From: Edaphobacter modestus
GTDB taxonomy: Bacteria > Acidobacteriota > Terriglobia > Terriglobales > Acidobacteriaceae
Direction of reading: 5' to 3'
Assembly: GCF_004217555.1 (NCBI RefSeq)
Contig: NZ_SHKW01000001.1
Location: 6,057,181 to 6,121,180, forward strand
Length of the DNA stretch: 64,000 bases
Below the pieces are notes generated by a model. The model was not told the DNA's origin. It saw only the letters and a program-made list of their open reading frames with translations, and ran no database searches. How positions within the stretch are numbered: the first letter of the stretch is position 1; each line of letters opens with the position of its first letter. The position numbers and the translations under genes were made by a program. This document shows, piece after piece, positions 63,941-64,000 of the stretch.

Positions 63941-64000
63941 GATCCCTCCTGAGCATCCGTTTCGTTCAACCGTGCGGTCATCTAGTACAACCACCCGCTA

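Overview
The window looks like an IS-rich accessory region (plasmid, megaplasmid or genomic island) of an acidobacterium, most likely of the Acidobacteriaceae/Terriglobia type. That placement is an inference. It rests on two very large TonB-dependent receptors with an N-terminal carboxypeptidase-regulatory-like domain, a giant propeller/PAS histidine kinase, a DUF6807 (PmoA-family) protein beside Gfo/Idh/MocA oxidoreductases, and a moderately GC-rich sequence. I see no rRNA, tRNA, ribosomal-protein or other core gene and no CRISPR array.

Layout. (1) 1-8039, minus strand: a tight six-gene oxidase operon read right to left: tyrosinase, LodA-like cysteine-tryptophylquinone (CTQ) oxidase, a 143-aa companion, LodB-like flavoprotein, a small Cys-rich membrane protein and a laccase-like multicopper oxidase cut by the window edge. 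(2) 8452-10821: a relic of a propeller sensor, cyanase, a frameshifted small gene and an RcnB-like periplasmic protein. (3) about 12-30 kb: a carbohydrate-catabolism island (amidohydrolase, DUF6807, two Gfo/Idh/MocA enzymes, propeller protein, MFS transporter, NagB-like enzyme, LacI regulator, TonB-dependent receptor, two-domain esterase) with IS6-family ends at both borders and inside. (4) 30.2-32.4 kb: an intact IS3 element against a truncated IS5 element. (5) 32.6-40.1 kb: a second TonB-dependent receptor divergent from a 1199-aa sensor histidine kinase. (6) 40.2-54.7 kb: a patchwork of a HEPN-like protein, broken HD and PRTRC ThiF genes, a HEAT-repeat protein, a broken IS30, a methyltransferase, a UvrD-like helicase, two IS110 elements, a GH54 arabinofuranosidase and an alcohol-dehydrogenase relic. 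(7) 54.7-57.3 kb: a hydroxyacid dehydrogenase/thioesterase operon with a truncated PhzF gene and a divergent LysR regulator. (8) 57.5-63.1 kb: IS1182, an ABC ATPase cut by an IS91-type element, and a fusion of two hydrolase fragments. (9) A nitroreductase at the right edge.

How the genes work together. The first operon encodes three chemically different oxidases (type-3 copper, CTQ quinone, multicopper) with a maturation flavoprotein, suggesting co-produced o-quinone/H2O2 chemistry on phenols and amines. In the sugar island a 10-bp palindrome, GAAAATTTTC, sits directly upstream of the -35 boxes of both the nagB-like gene and the TonB receptor, and a one-mismatch copy lies in the lacI promoter. 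This points to a LacI-controlled import-and-degradation regulon.

Mobile-element history dominates the rest: at least nine IS families or remnants, one 127-bp MITE, and many genes truncated exactly at element borders. Family calls come from motifs read by eye; no database search was run.
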